DNA of 64,000 bases from Rhizobium sp. R635 (GCF_002211285.1 NZ_LOKX01000006.1:1-64000), one strand, 5' to 3'. Shown: positions 26,701-36,169, counted from the first letter of the stretch. Made by a program: numbers and translations. Notes: generated from the sequence alone by a model not told the origin.

Positions 26701-26851
26701 CGCCACAGTGCTCACCATTCTGGTTCTGCCCGCCGGTTACGCCCTTTTCTTCGGCCGCGAGCCGAAGGCGAAGGACGAGCCAGGCCGGGATGCCGACGCC
26801 ATCCAGGAAGAGGCGGATGACAGACATCCGCCGGCGTTGGCAGCAGAGTGA
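23708..26851 (+). CDS. RND family efflux transporter (AcrB/HAE type)
   Basis: This 1047-residue inner-membrane proton-driven pump has the RND layout: a membrane helix near 20-40, large periplasmic porter domains, a central helix bundle (about 340-500), a second porter domain and the C-terminal helix bundle (about 865-1020). The proton-relay pair in TM4 is visible as Asp409-Asp410 in GLLVDDAMIVVE. The size and TM4 pair fit the HAE-type drug-efflux branch rather than the longer metal-efflux CzcA branch. It starts 25 bp after the adaptor gene. The substrate is not predictable. Confidence 0.9.
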   Translation: MDANTEKRPFNLSRWAIGHPSIARFLFGLIIITGVLGLMRMGQREDPEFTFRVMVVQAIWPGASIQEMEDQVVNKIERKLQETPHIDWVKSYTRAGSAIITLQVKGDTNSQEVADAFYQVRKKVGDIASELPQGLLGPYFNDEFGDTFITLHSISGDGYSYPELKKFAIQARDMLLTTPGVEKAVIIGDQPEKIYIDVSSKALAERGLTILDLQNAIKGQNNVDPAGSVDTGLRSVRISVEGDVKKAADIRELRLRAGGQVTRLGDIATVSSGLEDPYQRKYRFNGHESVQVGVVMAKGFNVTDVGKDVEATYHRFEEALPYGVAVDQIANQPDVVTDAISEFMHALGEALVIVLVVSFLSIGWRSGLVIAIAIPLVLAATFALMYELGIDLQRISLGALIIALGLLVDDAMIVVEMMERKLEEGLVKIEAASFAYSSTAFPMLTGTLITTAGFIPVGFAASTAGEYVRSLFYVVGIALVTSWFVAVYFTPWLGYMILKQRHHAGEHHDAFDTGFYRRLRGTVGWAVRHRVIVLLLTLGTFVTSLWAFQFIPQNFFPQSSRPEILVDLWLPEGTSIREVEVQAKALEAKMMDDPDKRFIATYIGEGAPRFFLPLDQQLRNPNFAQLLVMAKDEPARERLIVKMRTILAEDFPDIRGKVDRLFLGPPTGWPVQMRVMGPDRQEVRAIADQVKARFEANPMLGAIHDDWLEQVPAMKLVIDQDRARALGVTSQRVRQMLQTAMSGAPLDDFRDGEETVSIVAREPDASRSLLSAVNSVYVPTDFGGFVPVSQVAKVVPVMEQGIEWRRDRLPTITVRATLPDGVQPNDVVMKMYADMKDLRDSLPAGYNVEIQGGAEDAAESQMSIAAKAPIMLAVIVVLLMVQLQHFGKAMLVLATGPLGIIGAAAALLISGAPFGFVAILGVIALLGIIMRNSIILVDQIDQDIKAGMHRQEAIVGAAVRRFRPIMLTALTAVLALIPISRGVFWGPLAFAMMGGILVATVLTILVLPAGYALFFGREPKAKDEPGRDADAIQEEADDRHPPALAAE

Positions 26852-26853
26852 GG

Positions 26854-26880
26854 ACGGCGCGGCGAAAGTCGCGCCGTTTT
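26854..26880 (+). terminator. Rho-independent terminator of the RND operon
   Basis: A perfect 8-bp stem ACGGCGCG (26854-26861) and CGCGCCGT (26870-26877) with a GCGAAAGT loop is followed by a T-run. It starts 3 bases after the transporter stop. Confidence 0.85.
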
Positions 26881-27019
26881 CCTTACGGGCCACTGGTCGC
26901 TGGCCGCTAAGTCCGTGTTCGCGCCGATTCCCTTGCCGCCCCGAAAAAGTTAAGCTCGGGAAACCATGCCGGGAGAGCCGCCGAGACCCCGGCCGCTCAC
27001 GGACGGGGAGGGTGCGACA

Positions 27020-28930
27020 ATGGCCGATTATCGTCTGGAAACAAGCTGGCGCCCGGTCGAAGGCAGCTTCGGGTGCTTGAGCTTCACGCTCTTCAACCTT
27101 TCGGCCGAGCCTCTTTCCGGCTTCTCGCTCGCCTATACGTCGGAGACGCGGGTTGCCGCCAATCACGTCTGCGACGGCGGCAGCCTCAAGCGGCAGGTGG
27201 CGCATTTCCATGAATTCCTGCCGCCCGATGGGCTGAGCGTGCCGCCGGGTGGGCACTGGCGGTTTACCGTCGAGGGGCTGACCCGGGAGCCGAGACATGC
27301 GACATCAGGCGTCAAATCGGCCTATCTTACACTTGGCAACGGACGCCATGTTCCCGTCGCCTTCGGCGATCTCGTTCTCGAAGGCCGGGATGGCGGCGTG
27401 GCGCCGCCGCTTCTGCCGCCCGGCCGGGTTCAGGAGCCCTATTCGCTGCTGCCCTGGCCGCTGGTGCTCGGGCTGAAGGCGGGAGAGCTGCCGGTCGTCC
27501 TCTATCCGGCGGGGAAGACGCGGCCCGATGCGATCAAGGCGCTTTCCCTGGTTATCGAGCTTTACCAGCGGCTCTATCCGGCCGACAATGCGCCGTTTTC
27601 GCTCTCTGCCGTCGAAGGCGGGCGGGCTGTCCGTTTCGTCACCGAATCGTCGATCGCCGAATTCTCCTATGAATTGCGGTTTACCGCGCATGAGATCGTG
27701 CTTTCCTCTGCCGATGCGACGGGGCGACACTACGGGCTGATCAGCCTGGCGCAGCTCATGCACGGCGCGCGCGCCGATCGGGAGAACTTCAAATTCCCCA
27801 ATTTCGGCACCATCGCCGACCAGCCGCGTTACGACTGGCGCGGCTGCCATCTCGATGTGGCCAGGCAGTTTTATCCCGTTGCGGACGTCATGCGGCTGAT
27901 CGATATCCTTGCCTGGAACAAGCTCAACATCTTTCATTGGCACCTGACCGATGACGAGGCCTGGCGGCTGGAGATCAAGGCCTATCCGGAGCTTACGGAG
28001 ATCGGCGCGCGGCGCGGGCCGGATGAAGTGCTCGTGCCGCAGCTCGGTGACGGGGCGGAGCCGCGCTCCGGCCACTACACGCAGGAGGATGTCGGGCGGA
28101 TCGTCGCGCATGCCGCCGCGCTGCATGTCGAGGTGGTGCCGGAAATCGACGTTCCCGGCCACAGCACCGCGACGCTGTTCTCGCTGCCCGCGCTCGTCGA
28201 CGGGCAGGAGGCGCCGGACAGCTACCGCGCGGTGCAGGGTTATCCCAACAATGCCCTCAACCCGGCGGTCGAATTCACCTATGAATTTCTCGGCAGGGTC
28301 TTCGACGAGATGGTGGCGCTGTTTCCCGGCGACTATATCCATATCGGCGGCGACGAGGTGGCGAACGGCGCCTGGCTTTCCTCGCCGCTTTGCAAGGCAT
28401 TGATGGAACGGGAGAAACTTGCCGGTACGGCCGAGCTGCAATCCTATTTCCTGAAACGCATCAAGGCGATGCTGTCGGAGCGCGGCAGGAAGCTCGCCGG
28501 CTGGAACGAGGTCTCGCACGGCGGCGGCGTCGATCGCGACGGCACGTTGCTGATGGCCTGGGAAAAGCCTGCGGTCGGGATCGAGCTGGCGCAGCAAGGC
28601 TACGATGTGGTGATGACGCCGGGGCAAGCCTATTATCTCGACATGGCGCAGGCCGAAGCCTGGGACGAGCCCGGTGCGAGCTGGGCGGGCCATGCGCCGC
28701 CGGAACATACCTATGCTTACGAGGCCGAGGGCGAATTGCCGGAAGCGTTGCGGGAGAAGATACGCGGCGTTCAGGCCTGTATCTGGACAGAAAACTTCCT
28801 CTCTCGCGCTTATTTCAACCGGCTGGTCTTCCCGCGCCTTCCTGCCGTCGCCGAAGCCGCATGGACACCCTTGGAACGCAAGGACTGGGATCGGTTTGCA
28901 GCGATCGTGCGGATGTGGCCGGAGCTTTAG
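27020..28930 (+). CDS. Glycoside hydrolase family 20 beta-N-acetylhexosaminidase
   Basis: This 636-residue enzyme should release terminal beta-GlcNAc or GalNAc by substrate-assisted catalysis. It has an N-terminal beta-domain resembling the carbohydrate-binding domain of bacterial chitobiases (about 1-125), a GH20b domain (about 130-265) and the catalytic barrel from about 270. The catalytic pair Asp445-Glu446 is in HIGGDE, and a WHLTDDEAWR motif (about 307-316) lies in the barrel. No signal peptide is visible, so it appears cytoplasmic. The ATG at 27020 is chosen over one 18 codons upstream because GGAGGG lies 7 bases before it. It overlaps the ROK gene stop to stop by 4 bp. Confidence 0.88.
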   Translation: MADYRLETSWRPVEGSFGCLSFTLFNLSAEPLSGFSLAYTSETRVAANHVCDGGSLKRQVAHFHEFLPPDGLSVPPGGHWRFTVEGLTREPRHATSGVKSAYLTLGNGRHVPVAFGDLVLEGRDGGVAPPLLPPGRVQEPYSLLPWPLVLGLKAGELPVVLYPAGKTRPDAIKALSLVIELYQRLYPADNAPFSLSAVEGGRAVRFVTESSIAEFSYELRFTAHEIVLSSADATGRHYGLISLAQLMHGARADRENFKFPNFGTIADQPRYDWRGCHLDVARQFYPVADVMRLIDILAWNKLNIFHWHLTDDEAWRLEIKAYPELTEIGARRGPDEVLVPQLGDGAEPRSGHYTQEDVGRIVAHAAALHVEVVPEIDVPGHSTATLFSLPALVDGQEAPDSYRAVQGYPNNALNPAVEFTYEFLGRVFDEMVALFPGDYIHIGGDEVANGAWLSSPLCKALMEREKLAGTAELQSYFLKRIKAMLSERGRKLAGWNEVSHGGGVDRDGTLLMAWEKPAVGIELAQQGYDVVMTPGQAYYLDMAQAEAWDEPGASWAGHAPPEHTYAYEAEGELPEALREKIRGVQACIWTENFLSRAYFNRLVFPRLPAVAEAAWTPLERKDWDRFAAIVRMWPEL

Positions 28931-29844
28931 GAGGCAGCGGCATCGGCTTTCAGCCCCAGAAGTGCGGCGCCGATCAGGCCGGGTTCGATGCGGCATTGGC
29001 TCGGCACCACCAGCGGGCGGTCGAATTTGCGCAGGATGCGGGCGCGCACCGCATGGTCGAGTTCGGCAAGCAGGGGCTCGACATTGGAAAGCCCGCCGCC
29101 GACCGGGACGATGGTGGCGCCTGTGATGTTGATGGTCAGCGCCAGCGGCGAGGCGACGAGATCGACATAGACGTCGATGGTGCGCGTCGCTTTTTCCTCG
29201 CCGCGCCCCCAGGCATCGATGATCTCTTCGCTCGAAAGGTCGAGATCGTGCAGCGTCTTGTGCAGGCGCTCCAGCCCGCGGGCGCCGCCGACGGTGTCGA
29301 CGCAGCCCTTCTGCCCGCAGCCGCAAGCATAGGCGGGAATGGCGACGGGCGGATTGCCGGCCGCCGATGCGATGATCGGGCCGTGACCCCATTCGCCGGC
29401 AAAGCCGCCGGCCTCGTTGACGAGACGCCCATCGGCAACCAGCCCGCCGCCGACACCGGTGCCGAGGATGGCGCCGAAGACGATGCGGTGGCCGCAGCCT
29501 GCGCCGAGACCGGCTTCGGCCATGGCGAAACAGTCGGCATCGTTGGCGATCAGGACAGGCAGAGCAAGTTCGGTTTCGAGGTCGGCTGCGAGCGTGCGGC
29601 CGTGGATGCAGGGAATGTTGGCGCAGGTCAGGCGCTGCGTATCGGGATCGACGACGCCGGCGATCGACAGGGCGATGCGGCTCGGCTGTTCGCCGGTCTC
29701 GGCGATGATGCTGCGCAGGGTCTCGACGAAAGCGGCAAAATCATCCCTCGGCGTCGGGCGGCGGCCGAGGGGGACGATGTCTGTCTCGGAGCGGGCGATG
29801 CCGCCCTTGATGGCGGAACCGCCGATGTCGAATGAAATGATCAT
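28927..29844 (-). CDS. ROK family sugar kinase, probable N-acetylglucosamine kinase
   Basis: This 305-residue kinase begins with the phosphate-binding DIGGSAIKGG motif (6-15). It has a catalytic base Asp102 in NDADCF, and a full ROK zinc site of His154 (EWGHGP) and Cys174, Cys176 and Cys181 (CGCGQKGC). The combination fits bacterial NagK/NanK-type kinases. Next to a cytoplasmic hexosaminidase, phosphorylation of released GlcNAc is the simplest role; glucose or another hexose is possible. The ATG at 29844 is used because the upstream in-frame residues are basic and unlike the family. It is transcribed towards the GH20 gene. Confidence 0.85.
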   Translation of the reverse strand: MIISFDIGGSAIKGGIARSETDIVPLGRRPTPRDDFAAFVETLRSIIAETGEQPSRIALSIAGVVDPDTQRLTCANIPCIHGRTLAADLETELALPVLIANDADCFAMAEAGLGAGCGHRIVFGAILGTGVGGGLVADGRLVNEAGGFAGEWGHGPIIASAAGNPPVAIPAYACGCGQKGCVDTVGGARGLERLHKTLHDLDLSSEEIIDAWGRGEEKATRTIDVYVDLVASPLALTINITGATIVPVGGGLSNVEPLLAELDHAVRARILRKFDRPLVVPSQCRIEPGLIGAALLGLKADAAAS

Positions 29845-30045
29845 TGCGCCCTGCCGTTTCTCTGCTCTTGCAGCGTCTGCTCGCACTGTTGATGGGGAAT
29901 TACAAGCCTTCATTCGCAGTGCCCTACGAGATGAAGGAGGTGGACGGGAGCGACGCCCCGCCACAATTTCTAACCCGATAAGTCATTCAATTGGCATATT
30001 GCATCGCCAGAATTCAGCCCTACACTTCCATCGCTCACCGGTATC

Positions 30046-30705
30046 ATGATCATCGAAAACGCCGATTCCCGCAGACCCCGCAGACCGCGTCCGCCACGTC
30101 CCAAAGGCCGCCGCCTCTCAGCCGTCCTGCGGCAGCTGGCAGGCGACCGAAGCCGGGAGTGGATTTCGATCGGCGACCTTTTCCAGACGATGGGCGACCG
30201 CGCGATCAGTGCTCTGATGCTGATCTTCGCGCTGCCGAACGCCTTTCCTACCCCACCCGGCACCTCGGCCGTGCTCGGCGCGCCGCTGGTTTTCCTGGCG
30301 GTGCAACTGACTTTCGGGCTCAAACCCTGGCTGCCGAAGGCGATCGCGAACCGCTCCATGCGGCGGGAGGACTTCGAGACCATCGTCGTGCGCATCCATC
30401 GCTGGCTCGCCTGGGCCGAACGCATGCTGAAGCCGAGGCTTGCGATCTTCGCCGAGCCGCCGGCGGAGTATCTCGCCGGTCTCGCATGCCTGCTGCTTTC
30501 GATCGTGCTGGTGCTGCCGGTTCCGCTCGGCAACATCCTGCCGGCGATCACGATCTCGGTCTTCGCTTTCGCCATCATGGGACGTGACGGGCTCTTCGCG
30601 CTCATCGGTTTCCTCATGACGACCGTGTCGCTCGTCGTCGCGGGCGGCGTGATTTACGGTTTGGCGAAGACCGCGATTTATCTCGTCATGCAGTGGTTTG
30701 CCTGA
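30046..30705 (+). CDS. exoD: ExoD family exopolysaccharide-associated membrane protein
   Basis: This 219-residue protein has a basic proline/arginine-rich N-terminus (residues 9-25) and then the ExoD pattern: DRAISALMLIFALPNAFPTPPG near 50-71, a GLKPWLPKAI segment, and three further hydrophobic stretches. S. meliloti exoD affects exopolysaccharide production, alkaline tolerance and nodule invasion; the molecular function is unknown. It stands alone between the divergent ROK kinase gene and the polyol regulator. Several exoD paralogues are common in rhizobia, so the symbol marks the family only. Confidence 0.8.
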   Translation: MIIENADSRRPRRPRPPRPKGRRLSAVLRQLAGDRSREWISIGDLFQTMGDRAISALMLIFALPNAFPTPPGTSAVLGAPLVFLAVQLTFGLKPWLPKAIANRSMRREDFETIVVRIHRWLAWAERMLKPRLAIFAEPPAEYLAGLACLLLSIVLVLPVPLGNILPAITISVFAFAIMGRDGLFALIGFLMTTVSLVVAGGVIYGLAKTAIYLVMQWFA

Positions 30706-30819
30706 GCGATGGCGTCAACGGGCTCGACATTTTCAGGAATTTTGTTTTGATCTGGCGATACAGACTCAAAATCATGTTCGACGGCGACAAGCCGGCTCAC
30801 TTTGCGCGGTAGGCATTCA

Positions 30820-31773
30820 ATGGCAAAAAGATCCGAGACCCCTGGACGGCTCGACGATGCGGCACGTGCCGGCTGGCTTTATTACGTCGCCGGGCGCACG
30901 CAGGATGAAATCGCGGCTTCGATGGGGATCTCGCGCCAATCGGCGCAGCGGCTGGTATCGCTGGCGGTCGCCGAGCGTCTGATCAAAGTGCGGCTCGACC
31001 ATCCGATCGCCGCCTGCCTCGAGCTTGCCAATCAGCTGCGGCGGAAGTTCGGGCTGAAACATGTGGAGGTCGTGCCGAGCGATCCCGGTTCCTCATCCAC
31101 GACAGTCGGCATCGCCGAGGCGGCTGCGGCCGAGATCGAGCGCTGGCTGAAGCGGCCGGAGCCGATCGTGCTTGCGGTCGGCACGGGCCGCACGCTGAAG
31201 GCGGCCGTCGACCAACTGCCGGCAATCGAATGTCCCGGCCACCGCATCGTTTCGCTCACCGGCAACATCGCGCCTGATGGATCGGCCGCCTATTACAACG
31301 TCATCTTCAGCATGGCGGATGCGGTGAAGGCGCGGCACTACCCGATGCCGCTGCCGGTGCTCGTCACCTCGGCGGAGGAGCGGGAACTGCTGCACGGCCA
31401 GCAGCTCGTGCGCTCGACGCTCGACATGAGCGCCCAGGCGGACGTCACCTTCGTCGGCATCGGCGAGCTCGGCATCGACGGCCCGCTCTGCGTCGATGGT
31501 TTCCTCGAGAAGGACGAGATGATGGAGCTGATGCGCGGAGGAGCTGCCGGCGAGATCTGCGGCTGGATCTTCGACGCCGACGGAAGGCTGATCGACAACC
31601 CGATCAACGAGCGCGTGGCGTCCGCGCCGATCCCCTCACGCGAGTCCTCGACGGTCATCGGGCTGGCCAAGGGCAAGCGGAAATACAAGGCGATCAGGGC
31701 GGCCGTCGTCGGTCATCAGATCAATGGGTTGATCACCGACGAAGACACGGCTGAGTTTTTGCTCAAGAGCTGA
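30820..31773 (+). CDS. SorC/DeoR-type sugar-binding transcriptional regulator of the polyol operon
   Basis: This 317-residue SorC-family regulator has an N-terminal helix-turn-helix (about 20-50, QDEIAASMGISRQSAQRLV) and a sugar-phosphate-binding C-terminal domain (about 65-315) with a VGTGRTLK segment. The ATG at 30820 has GGTAGG about 6 bases upstream; a TTG six codons earlier is less likely. It precedes the smoEFGK-like genes on the same strand by 145 bp, a gap holding a promoter and matching operator, so it should control polyol uptake and use. A second SorC regulator lies at 45149. Confidence 0.87.
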   Translation: MAKRSETPGRLDDAARAGWLYYVAGRTQDEIAASMGISRQSAQRLVSLAVAERLIKVRLDHPIAACLELANQLRRKFGLKHVEVVPSDPGSSSTTVGIAEAAAAEIERWLKRPEPIVLAVGTGRTLKAAVDQLPAIECPGHRIVSLTGNIAPDGSAAYYNVIFSMADAVKARHYPMPLPVLVTSAEERELLHGQQLVRSTLDMSAQADVTFVGIGELGIDGPLCVDGFLEKDEMMELMRGGAAGEICGWIFDADGRLIDNPINERVASAPIPSRESSTVIGLAKGKRKYKAIRAAVVGHQINGLITDEDTAEFLLKS

Positions 31774-31780
31774 GCAAAAA
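31756..31780. promoter_or_regulatory. Perfect hairpin at the regulator 3' end sharing operator half-sites
   Basis: TTTTTGCTCA (31756-31765) and TGAGCAAAAA (31771-31780) form a 10-bp stem around a 5-base loop that includes the last regulator codons and stop. The TGCTCA and TGAGCA halves are the same hexamers found, in the opposite arrangement, in the operator at 31876-31894. It may be a second SorC site about 120 bp upstream of the first. It could also be a weak terminator, though the U-run would only serve leftward transcription. Confidence 0.5.
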
Positions 31781-31840
31781 ATTCACATTCCAGATCAATG
31801 AGATAGGCATGGCCTTCGGCATCGCAGCATCGAATGCCGA

Positions 31841-31894
31841 TTGACATTTTTCGCGGCTTGGTGAGTAATTGCCCATGAGCAAAGCGAATGCTCA
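31841..31894 (+). promoter_or_regulatory. smoE promoter with downstream operator
   Basis: A -35 TTGACA (31841-31846), a 17-bp spacer and -10 AGTAAT (31864-31869) are followed by the inverted repeat TGAGCA (31876-31881)/TGCTCA (31889-31894), which would cover the transcription start. This is a plausible site for the SorC-type regulator encoded just upstream. GGGAGGAAGAT directly precedes the smoE start. Confidence 0.65.
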
Positions 31895-31918
31895 CATCTC
31901 ATCTTCTGGGAGGAAGAT

Positions 31919-33229
31919 ATGACATTGAGAACTTTTCTGCTGGGCGCCTGCTCGGCACTGGCGTTTGCCGGCATGGCTTCGGCCGAGACGCTGACAATCG
32001 CGACCGTCAACAACGGCGACATGATCCGGATGCAGAAGCTGACGGATGATTTCAAGGCGAAGAATCCCGGCATCGACCTCGAATGGGTCACTCTCGAAGA
32101 AAACGTGCTGCGCCAGAAGGTCACGACCGACATCGCGACCAAAGGCGGCCAGTACGACGTCCTGACGATCGGCACCTATGAAGTTCCGATCTGGTCGAAG
32201 CAGGGCTGGCTGCTGCCGCTCGACAATCTCGGCGCCAATTATGACGTCGATGACCTGCTGCCGGCAATCCGCAGCGGCCTGACCACGGACGGCAAGCTCT
32301 ATGCGGCGCCGTTCTACGGCGAAAGCTCCATGGTCATGTACCGCAAGGATCTGTTCGATGCCGCCGGGCTGAAAATGCCCGACGCTCCGACCTGGGACTT
32401 CATCGCCGACGCTGCGAAGAAGATTACCAACAAGGATAAGGAAATCTACGGCATCTGCCTGCGCGGCAAGGCCGGCTGGGGCGAGAACATGGCCTTCCTG
32501 ACGGCTATGTCGAACTCTTTCGGCGCGCGCTGGTTCGATGAACAGTGGAAGCCGCAGTTCGATCAGCCCGAGTGGAAGGACACGCTGAACTTCTACGTCA
32601 ACCTGATGAAGGAAGCCGGCCCTCCGGGTGCTTCCTCCAACGGCTTCAACGAGAACCTGGCGCTCTTCCAGACCGGCAAGTGCGGCATGTGGATCGATGC
32701 GACCGTTGCTGCCTCCTTCGTCAGCAACCCGAAGGAATCCACCGTCGCCGACAAGGTCGGCTTCGCGCTCGCACCGGACAAGGGCCTCGGCAAGCGCGGC
32801 AACTGGCTCTGGGCCTGGAACCTCGCCATTCCGGCAGGCTCGCAGAAGGTCGAAGCCGCCGAGAAATTCGTCGCCTGGGCAACGAGCAAGGATTACACCA
32901 ACCTCGTCGCCGAGAAGGAAGGCTGGCTGAACGCACCTCCCGGCACCCGCACCTCGCTCTATGCGAATGCTGAGTACCAGAAGGCTGCTCCCTTCGCCAA
33001 GATGACGCTCGACTCGATCAACTCGGCCGATCCGACCAAGCCGACCGTCAAGCCGGTCCCCTATGTCGGCGTCCAGTTCGTGGCGATCCCGGAATTCCAG
33101 GGCATCGGCACGGCGGTGGGCCAGCAGTTCTCGGCAGCCCTTGCCGGCCAGATCTCGGTCGACCAAGCGTTGCAAAGTGCACAGCAGCTGGCAACGCGTG
33201 AAATGACCAAAGCCGGCTACATCAAATAA
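31919..33229 (+). CDS. smoE: Polyol (mannitol/sorbitol) ABC transporter substrate-binding protein
   Basis: This 436-residue periplasmic protein has a clear signal peptide ending at GMASA-ETLTIA (about residue 21) and the CUT1 binding-protein fold. Its segments DVLTIGTYEVPIW, APFYGESSMVMYRKDLFD and PKESTVADKVGFALAPD are like SmoE/MtlE proteins that bind mannitol, sorbitol or arabitol. It heads an operon with two permeases, an ATPase and a mannitol-type dehydrogenase, which supports a polyol substrate. The alignment is from memory of the family. Confidence 0.87.
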   Translation: MTLRTFLLGACSALAFAGMASAETLTIATVNNGDMIRMQKLTDDFKAKNPGIDLEWVTLEENVLRQKVTTDIATKGGQYDVLTIGTYEVPIWSKQGWLLPLDNLGANYDVDDLLPAIRSGLTTDGKLYAAPFYGESSMVMYRKDLFDAAGLKMPDAPTWDFIADAAKKITNKDKEIYGICLRGKAGWGENMAFLTAMSNSFGARWFDEQWKPQFDQPEWKDTLNFYVNLMKEAGPPGASSNGFNENLALFQTGKCGMWIDATVAASFVSNPKESTVADKVGFALAPDKGLGKRGNWLWAWNLAIPAGSQKVEAAEKFVAWATSKDYTNLVAEKEGWLNAPPGTRTSLYANAEYQKAAPFAKMTLDSINSADPTKPTVKPVPYVGVQFVAIPEFQGIGTAVGQQFSAALAGQISVDQALQSAQQLATREMTKAGYIK

Positions 33230-33273
33230 AACCTCCTGAGCAAGAGGCGGATCCTTGACAATCCGCCCCTCTG

Positions 33274-33311
33274 GGCCGCCGATTGCCCGAACCGCATCGG
33301 CGGCCTCTTTT
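33274..33311 (+). terminator. Internal rho-independent terminator (attenuator) between smoE and smoF
   Basis: A perfect 10-bp stem GGCCGCCGAT (33274-33283) and ATCGGCGGCC (33296-33305) is followed by TCTTTT. A weaker stem lies just upstream (about 33243-33272). Partial termination here would keep the binding protein more abundant than the membrane parts. Confidence 0.75.
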
Positions 33312-33365
33312 CAGACACAGCTGCCTTGCGGCCGCTCCCCGCTTCAGTCCAGATCGGTGATTGCC

Positions 33366-34238
33366 ATGGCAACGTTACACACTCGTTCCGCCGCGCGCCT
33401 GATGATCGCGCCCTCCGTGCTTTTCCTGTTTGCATGGATGATCGTCCCGCTCGCGATGACGATCTATTTCTCGCTCTTGAATTACAATCTGCTCAATCCG
33501 GGCATGGAAAGCTTCGTCGGCTTTCTGAATTACGAATATTTCCTTTCCGATCCGGCCTTCTTCGCGGCGCTGGTCAATACGCTGCTGCTCGTCGCGGGGG
33601 TGTTGCTGATCACGGTCATCGGCGGCATCGCCTTTGCGCTGCTGCTCGATCAGCCGATGTACGGGCAGGGGATCGTGCGCATTCTCGTCATCGCGCCGTT
33701 CTTCGTCATGCCGACTGTGGCGGCACTCGTCTGGAAGAACATGTTCATGAACCCGGTCAACGGCCTCTTCGCCCATCTTGCCAAGGCGTTCGGCCTGCAG
33801 CCGATCGACTGGCTGGCGAATGCGCCGCTGTTTTCCGTCATCCTCATCGTCGCCTGGCAATGGCTGCCCTTTGCCACCCTCATCCTGCTGACCGCATTGC
33901 AGTCGCTCGACGAGGAGCAGAAGGAGGCGGCCGAAATGGACGGCGCCGGGGCGATCTCGAAATTCATCTACATCATCCTGCCGCACATGGCCCGCGCCAT
34001 CACCGTGGTGATCCTGATCCAGACGATCTTCCTGCTTTCGGTCTTCGCCGAAATCCTCGTCACCACCAATGGCGGGCCGGGCACTGACAGCACCAACCTC
34101 ACCTATCTCGTCTATGCCCAGGCCCTGCTGCAATTCGATATCGGCGGCGCTTCGGCCGGCGGCATCGTCGCGGTCGTGCTTGCCAATATCGTCGCGATCT
34201 TCCTCGTCCGCCTCGTCGGCAAGAATCTGGAGGCTTGA
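33366..34238 (+). CDS. smoF: Polyol ABC transporter permease (SmoF-like)
   Basis: This 290-residue inner-membrane permease has six hydrophobic segments and an EAA loop (KEAAEMDGAG, about 188-205). The short LNYNLLNPGMESFVGFLNY periplasmic stretch after the first helix is typical of SmoF/MtlF. The ATG at 33366 is chosen because the upstream in-frame residues overlap the attenuator hairpin and are not membrane-like. The gene is followed after 3 bp by the second permease. Confidence 0.87.
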   Translation: MATLHTRSAARLMIAPSVLFLFAWMIVPLAMTIYFSLLNYNLLNPGMESFVGFLNYEYFLSDPAFFAALVNTLLLVAGVLLITVIGGIAFALLLDQPMYGQGIVRILVIAPFFVMPTVAALVWKNMFMNPVNGLFAHLAKAFGLQPIDWLANAPLFSVILIVAWQWLPFATLILLTALQSLDEEQKEAAEMDGAGAISKFIYIILPHMARAITVVILIQTIFLLSVFAEILVTTNGGPGTDSTNLTYLVYAQALLQFDIGGASAGGIVAVVLANIVAIFLVRLVGKNLEA

Positions 34239-34241
34239 GAG

Positions 34242-35072
34242 ATGGCCAGAAAAGTCACAACTCAGCGCAAGGTCATCGTGACCGCGATCGCCTGGACGCT
34301 CGGCATCCTGATCTTCTTCCCGATCCTCTGGACCTTCCTGACGAGCTTCAAGTCGGAAGCCGATGCCATCGCTTCGCCGCCACAGTTCCTGTTCTTCCAC
34401 TGGACGACGGAGAATTATGCGGAGGTGCAGAGCCGGTCGAACTATCTCAGCCACTTCATGAACTCGGTGGTCATTTCCTTCGGCTCGACGCTGATCGGCC
34501 TGATCATCGCCATTCCGGCCGCCTGGGCGATGGCGTTCGCACCCACCAAGCGGACCAAGGACGTGCTGATGTGGATGCTCTCGACCAAGATGATGCCGCC
34601 CGTCGGCGCGTTGATCCCGATCTATCTGATGTTCCGCAATTCGGGCCTGCTCGATACGCGCACCGGTCTGGTGATTGTGCTGACGCTGATCAACCTGCCG
34701 ATCATCGTCTGGATGCTCTACACCTACTTTAAGGAAATCCCCGGTGAGATCCTCGAAGCGGCGCGCATGGACGGCGCATCGCTGATGAAGGAGATCGTCT
34801 ACGTGCTGACGCCGATGGCGGTGCCGGGCATTGCCTCGACGCTGCTCCTGAACATCATCCTTGCCTGGAACGAGGCGTTCTGGACGCTCAACCTCACCGC
34901 CTCGAAGGCGGCGCCGCTGACGGCCTTCATCGCTTCTTATTCCAGCCCGGAAGGCCTGTTCTATGCCAAGCTCTCGGCGGCCTCGACCATGGCGATCGCG
35001 CCGATCCTGATCCTCGGCTGGTTCAGCCAGAAACAACTCGTCCGCGGCCTGACCTTCGGCGCGGTGAAATAA
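34242..35072 (+). CDS. smoG: Polyol ABC transporter permease (SmoG-like)
   Basis: This 276-residue MalG-type permease has a first helix at about 13-33, five further hydrophobic segments and an EAA loop ([10 protein letters not shown], about 170-185). Its N-terminal [20 protein letters not shown] stretch resembles SmoG/MtlG proteins. It pairs with the preceding permease and is followed after 16 bp by the ATPase gene, with AAAAGGGAGAG before that start. Confidence 0.88.
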   Translation: MARKVTTQRKVIVTAIAWTLGILIFFPILWTFLTSFKSEADAIASPPQFLFFHWTTENYAEVQSRSNYLSHFMNSVVISFGSTLIGLIIAIPAAWAMAFAPTKRTKDVLMWMLSTKMMPPVGALIPIYLMFRNSGLLDTRTGLVIVLTLINLPIIVWMLYTYFKEIPGEILEAARMDGASLMKEIVYVLTPMAVPGIASTLLLNIILAWNEAFWTLNLTASKAAPLTAFIASYSSPEGLFYAKLSAASTMAIAPILILGWFSQKQLVRGLTFGAVK

Positions 35073-35088
35073 GAAAAGGGAGAGAAAC

Positions 35089-36087
<999 letters not shown>

Positions 36088-36169
36088 GCAGGCGGCCGGC
36101 TGGGGGCAGGCATGCGAGCCGGGCGATGGCGCCCGGCCGTCTCGGCAAGACCTTCAAGAGGACTGAAAC

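Noticed and set aside
23606..27298. 1230-codon open frame on the minus strand opposite the RND transporter gene
   Set aside because: It is a GC-skew shadow: the translation is rich in Arg, Asp, Gly and His, without hydrophobic core patterns, while the plus strand encodes a complete RND pump.
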